The notes beneath the pieces were generated by a model. It was not told the origin of the DNA. It searched no databases and saw nothing but the letters and a program-made list of their open reading frames with translations. The translations under genes and the position numbers were made by a program. Source: SZUA-547 sp963669315 (GTDB lineage: Bacteria; Pseudomonadota; Alphaproteobacteria; Rhodobacterales; Rhodobacteraceae). From it: a DNA stretch of 64,000 nucleotides. This document shows, one piece after another, positions 61,215 through 64,000 of this stretch. Position 1 is the first letter of the stretch. Each line of letters starts with the position of its first letter. The stretch lies in NCBI GenBank assembly GCA_963669315.1, contig OY770021.1:3348001-3412000 (forward strand), in the 5' to 3' direction.

Positions 61215-61790
61215 GTGGCTATTGTGAAAGGACGATTGGCGCTGTTGTCGGCGGTGACCGCGGTCGCGATCTGTTCGGCCCAGATCGCTGCCGCTGGCGT
61301 GACGGCGATTTACGGCATCGACGGCGCACGGCTGTTTTCCATCGAGGCGCCAGACAGCTGGGTCCTGACAACAGGGCGAGAGGCGCGAACTGCAGGAGAC
61401 CCGTCCAGCCAGCCATTCCCTCGCGTGCTGGGCATGCATCCTGAAGATGATCCTCGGCTTTGGATCGGCTTTTTCTCCCCCGACAATGTCGCCGATATTC
61501 CTGCGGCGGAGAGGTATATTCGCGACCTTGACGGCTTTCTCGTCGAAGATCCGTTCATTGAATTTGAACGCGACACAATGATCGAGGGGCGACCGGCCAA
61601 ATTCTATCGCGGTGGTGGTCGGCGTGAAGGGCGGCCCGCCGATTTTTCGGTCGGATTAATTCAGCTGCCGGGAAAACGCGTCGTGATCGGCGTGTTCGTG
61701 GGGGAGAACGGCGCACGAGAAGAATACGCCGCAGATATTGACGGCCTTGTCGCCTCATTCCGGGCCGAGAGCGATGGAGGCGCGAAATGA
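61215..61790 (+). CDS. Exported protein of unknown function
   Basis: 191 residues from a GTG with GGGGAG upstream. A signal peptide (RLALLSAVTAVAICSAQIAAAG) is followed by a soluble domain with FSIEAPDSWVLTTGR and a C-terminal SVGLIQLPGKRVVIGVFVG strand pattern, reminiscent of small periplasmic domains that follow the IEAPxxW...G layout. No family is named with confidence. It overlaps the lipoprotein gene by four bases. Confidence 0.65.
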   Translation: MAIVKGRLALLSAVTAVAICSAQIAAAGVTAIYGIDGARLFSIEAPDSWVLTTGREARTAGDPSSQPFPRVLGMHPEDDPRLWIGFFSPDNVADIPAAERYIRDLDGFLVEDPFIEFERDTMIEGRPAKFYRGGGRREGRPADFSVGLIQLPGKRVVIGVFVGENGAREEYAADIDGLVASFRAESDGGAK

Positions 61791-62050
61791 CTGGGCTTTC
61801 AAAGCGCAGATTTCTGACGCTGGGCGCGCTGATCGGCGGAGCCATATTGCTCGCCGCGTGCAGCGGATCCAGCGGCGGCGTTTATTACGGCAGTTCTTAC
61901 GGCGGCTACTATCCGTATCGCTCGTCGATTTATGTGCACCATGACTACAATAGACCCGATAGGCCGGATCGACCGGACAGGCCGGTGCGCCCGCCCGCCA
62001 CGCCCAAGCCGCTTCCTGCGAGACCATCGCGTCCTCATGGGCGGCGCTGA
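61787..62050 (+). CDS. Small lipoprotein with Tyr/Gly and Asp-Arg-Pro repeats
   Basis: 87 residues: an N-terminal SKRRFLTLGALIGG signal and lipobox LLAAC, then a Gly/Ser/Tyr-rich section (VYYGSSYGGYYPY) and DRPDRPDRP followed by a proline-rich basic tail. It is probably anchored in the outer membrane facing the periplasm. Its start overlaps the preceding exported protein gene, suggesting that the two act together. Confidence 0.7.
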   Translation: MTGLSKRRFLTLGALIGGAILLAACSGSSGGVYYGSSYGGYYPYRSSIYVHHDYNRPDRPDRPDRPVRPPATPKPLPARPSRPHGRR

Positions 62051-62291
62051 ACGATAGGGATTGAGAGCGTCGTTTCAGACAGCAAGGAGACAGTGAAACA
62101 ATTTACCAGTGATCGGATTGGCCGCTTCAGCGCCTGAAAGGGCTGCTGGGCTGCTGGGCTGCGCATTGCAGAGATTCCGGCCGGGCGCGCCGTCTTAAAC
62201 ATCAGCGCGCGAGGCGTTTTGCGCTTATAGCGCTCGCGGAACCTGCTATTGGTTGAAAAACGCGCCGTAGCGCGCGGAACGGGAGGAGAGA

Positions 62292-62471
62292 ATGAGGGAC
62301 GTTCAGTTCGCTGTCGAGCGAGCGCCGTCTGCGCAGGTCGCGCCGTTTAAAATGTGCGACGTCGAACGCCAGCTGCGCCCGCATGTCCTCTCCTGTTTTG
62401 GCCTACAACGATGCGCAGTGTGTACGCGCGCCCGCCATTCACTTGAACAGGAGCTCCGTGCGATCCTATGA
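62292..62471 (+). CDS. Small cysteine-containing frame (59 residues) coupled to the malic enzyme gene
   Basis: An ATG with the strong ribosome site GGAGGAG (62282-62288) opens a 59-residue frame that ends in a TGA overlapping the malic enzyme ATG by four bases (ATGA, 62468-62471). Near its C-terminus it carries four cysteines (KMCDVE, LSCFGLQ, RCAVCTRAR) in an otherwise charged helix-like sequence. About 64% of third codon positions are G or C. The malic enzyme has only AGGAG 14 bases upstream, too far for efficient initiation, which supports coupling. Whether the peptide has a function or only serves translation is unknown. Confidence 0.5.
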   Translation: MRDVQFAVERAPSAQVAPFKMCDVERQLRPHVLSCFGLQRCAVCTRARHSLEQELRAIL

Positions 62472-64000
62472 CTGATGAAGCCGCTAACAGATTTCGAAAG
62501 ACAGCGCTGAACTACCATGAGTTTCCGCAACCCGGAAAGCTGGAGATCCGCGCGACCAAGCCGATGGCGACGCAGCGAGATTTGGCGTTGGCGTACAGCC
62601 CCGGCGTCGCCGAAGCCTGCCTAGCGATAAAAAGCGACCCTTCGACCGCCGCCAAATACACCGCGCGCGGCAATCTGGTCGCCGTGGTCTCGAACGGCTC
62701 GGCCGCGCTGGGACTGGGCAATATTGGCGGGTTGGCGTCGAAGCCGATCATGGAAGGCAAGGCGGTTCTCTTCAAAAAGTTCGCGGGCGTCGATTGCTTT
62801 GACATCGAGGTGACCAGCAAGACGGCCGAGGAAATCGCCGAGGTCGTGATCGCGATGGAGCCGACCTTCGGCGCGATCAATCTAGAGGACATCAAGGCGC
62901 CGGAATGCTTCGAGGTGGAGCGGATTTGCCGCGAACGGATGGGCATCCCTGTCTTCCATGACGACCAGCACGGCACCGCGATAGTGGTCGGCGCGGGCGC
63001 GACCAGCGCTCTGAAGGTCGCGGGCAAGAATTTTGAGGATATCAAGATCGTCTCCACGGGCGGCGGCGCGGCGGGCATCGCCTGTCTCAACCTACTGCTG
63101 TCGCTGGGCGCAAAACGTGAGAACGTCTATCTCTGCGATCTTCAGGGGCTGGTCTACGAAGGCCGAACCGAGGATATGACCCCGCAAAAGGCGGAATACG
63201 CGCAGCCCGGTGGACCGCGCACTCTGGATGACGTGATCGAGGGTGCCGACCTGTTTCTCGGCCTTTCAGGTCCGGGCGTCCTGAAACCGGCAATGGTCAA
63301 GAAGATGGCGAATACGCCGATCGTCTTCGGTCTGGCCAACCCGACGCCGGAGATCATGCCCGAGGTCGCGAAAGAGGCCCGGCCTGATGTCATAGTCGCC
63401 ACCGGGCGCTCGGATTTTCCGAACCAGATCAACAACGTGCTGTGCTTTCCGTTCATCTTCCGTGGCGCGCTGGATGTTGGCGCGACGGAGATTAATGAGG
63501 AAATGAAGATCGCCTGCGTCAATGCGATCTCGGCGCTTGCGCATGCGTCCTCATCCGCCGAGGCGGCCAAGGCCTATCAGGGCGAGCGACTGGTGTTTGG
63601 CCCCGAATACCTGATCCCGAAAGCCTTCGACCCCCGCCTGCTGGCCGAGGTCGCCAGCGCGGTCGCCTTCGCCGCGATGGATACTGGCGTTGCGGCCCGG
63701 CCGCTGACGGACCGTCAGGCTTACAAGGATTCGCTCAGCCGCAAGGTGTTCCGCTCCGGCTTCTTCATGAAACCCGTGTTTGAGGCCGCCCGGCAGGCCG
63801 CCCGACGCATCGTGTTCGCAGAGGGCGAGGATGAGCGCGTATTGCGCGCCGCCAATGCGATGATGGAGGAAGGTGTCGATATTCCGATCATGGTTGGACG
63901 CCCGGGTGTGATCGAGGACCGCTGCATCAGATATGGCCTGCCGATCCGGCCGAAACGCGATTTCGCCGTGGTGGATCCGGAAGACGATCCTCGCTACGCC
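62468..64000 (+). CDS. maeB: NADP-dependent malic enzyme with phosphotransacetylase-like C-terminus, 3' truncated
   Basis: 511 codons are open to the window's right edge without a stop; the full protein is usually about 750-770 residues. The malic-enzyme part shows PGKLEIRATKPM, ALAYSPGVAEACLAI, VFHDDQHGTAIVVGAGATSAL and the nucleotide loop STGGGAAGIACLNLLLSLG. From about residue 440 the phosphate-acetyltransferase-like domain begins (RIVFAEGEDERVLRAANAM, IPIMVGRPGVI). It decarboxylates malate to pyruvate; in this family the C-terminal domain is thought to be regulatory, responding to acetyl-CoA. Confidence 0.94.
   Translation, partial: MTDEAANRFRKTALNYHEFPQPGKLEIRATKPMATQRDLALAYSPGVAEACLAIKSDPSTAAKYTARGNLVAVVSNGSAALGLGNIGGLASKPIMEGKAVLFKKFAGVDCFDIEVTSKTAEEIAEVVIAMEPTFGAINLEDIKAPECFEVERICRERMGIPVFHDDQHGTAIVVGAGATSALKVAGKNFEDIKIVSTGGGAAGIACLNLLLSLGAKRENVYLCDLQGLVYEGRTEDMTPQKAEYAQPGGPRTLDDVIEGADLFLGLSGPGVLKPAMVKKMANTPIVFGLANPTPEIMPEVAKEARPDVIVATGRSDFPNQINNVLCFPFIFRGALDVGATEINEEMKIACVNAISALAHASSSAEAAKAYQGERLVFGPEYLIPKAFDPRLLAEVASAVAFAAMDTGVAARPLTDRQAYKDSLSRKVFRSGFFMKPVFEAARQAARRIVFAEGEDERVLRAANAMMEEGVDIPIMVGRPGVIEDRCIRYGLPIRPKRDFAVVDPEDDPRYA

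Noticed and set aside
62092..62136. 14-codon frame from a GTG with AAGGAG upstream
   Set aside because: Too short to judge, no coupling to another gene, and such frames occur often by chance.
62140..62162. GGGCTGCT tandem repeat as a functional repeat or CRISPR-like element
   Set aside because: Fewer than three copies of an eight-base unit, no spacers and no associated genes.

Overview
The window is a 64 kb piece of a GC-rich alphaproteobacterial chromosome, most probably Rhodobacterales (Roseobacter/Paracoccus-type). The main reasons are the mosaic cobalamin locus (cobW-cobN-cobO, a CbiG-CobJ fusion, cbiD in place of cobF, BluE), a PccR-type regulator beside propionyl-CoA carboxylase and methylmalonyl-CoA mutase, and dense operons with 1-13 base start/stop overlaps. 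I saw no rRNA, tRNA, insertion sequence, phage gene or CRISPR array. The window begins inside kbl and ends inside a malic enzyme gene.

Layout. 1-3.2 kb: threonine degradation (kbl, a VOC protein, tdh, a hot-dog hydratase). 3.2-3.9 kb: two small membrane proteins that look like tandem paralogues. 4-11.3 kb: pirin, a DUF3095-type protein joined to a one-domain asparaginase-like protein, an esterase, a lone CoxL-type molybdenum subunit, a VOC protein and a YdcH-like protein. 11.3-12.6 kb: a class III cyclase. 12.6-17.2 kb: a polyamine module (aminotransferase, GntR regulator, agmatinase family, glutamine-synthetase-like ligase) with two copies of one palindromic operator.

17.3-46.6 kb is the cobalamin region. 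A cobalamin riboswitch precedes a HupE/UreJ metal transporter, followed by cobW, a GNAT protein, cobN, cobO and a VOC protein. After an islet of two exported unknowns come cobQ, an FNT channel, cobD, cobC and bluE. A cyclase-TPR protein, a DUF1636-like protein and a glutathione transferase intervene. Then follow a small His-rich membrane protein with a riboswitch-like leader, cbiX, cobH, cobL, cobI, cbiG-cobJ, cobM, an unknown, cobB, cobA, cbiD and cobK. Not seen here: cobG/cobZ, cobS, cobT, cobR, cobP, cobU, cobV, bluB.

46.6-50.7 kb: a membrane protein, a GNAT protein, katG with a clear terminator, and a VOC protein. 50.7-61.2 kb: propionyl-CoA assimilation. An MFS-pccR operon diverges from pccB, a small membrane protein, a macro-domain protein, pccA, an aldo/keto reductase and mcm across a region holding four TTGCAA motifs. 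Mcm needs adenosylcobalamin, so the window carries both much of the cofactor pathway and a major consumer. 61.2-64 kb: an exported protein, a small lipoprotein, an unannotated 59-residue cysteine-containing frame overlapping the next start by ATGA, and the start of an NADP malic enzyme with a phosphotransacetylase-like tail. Propionyl-CoA would enter the TCA cycle as succinyl-CoA, and malic enzyme is one exit to pyruvate.
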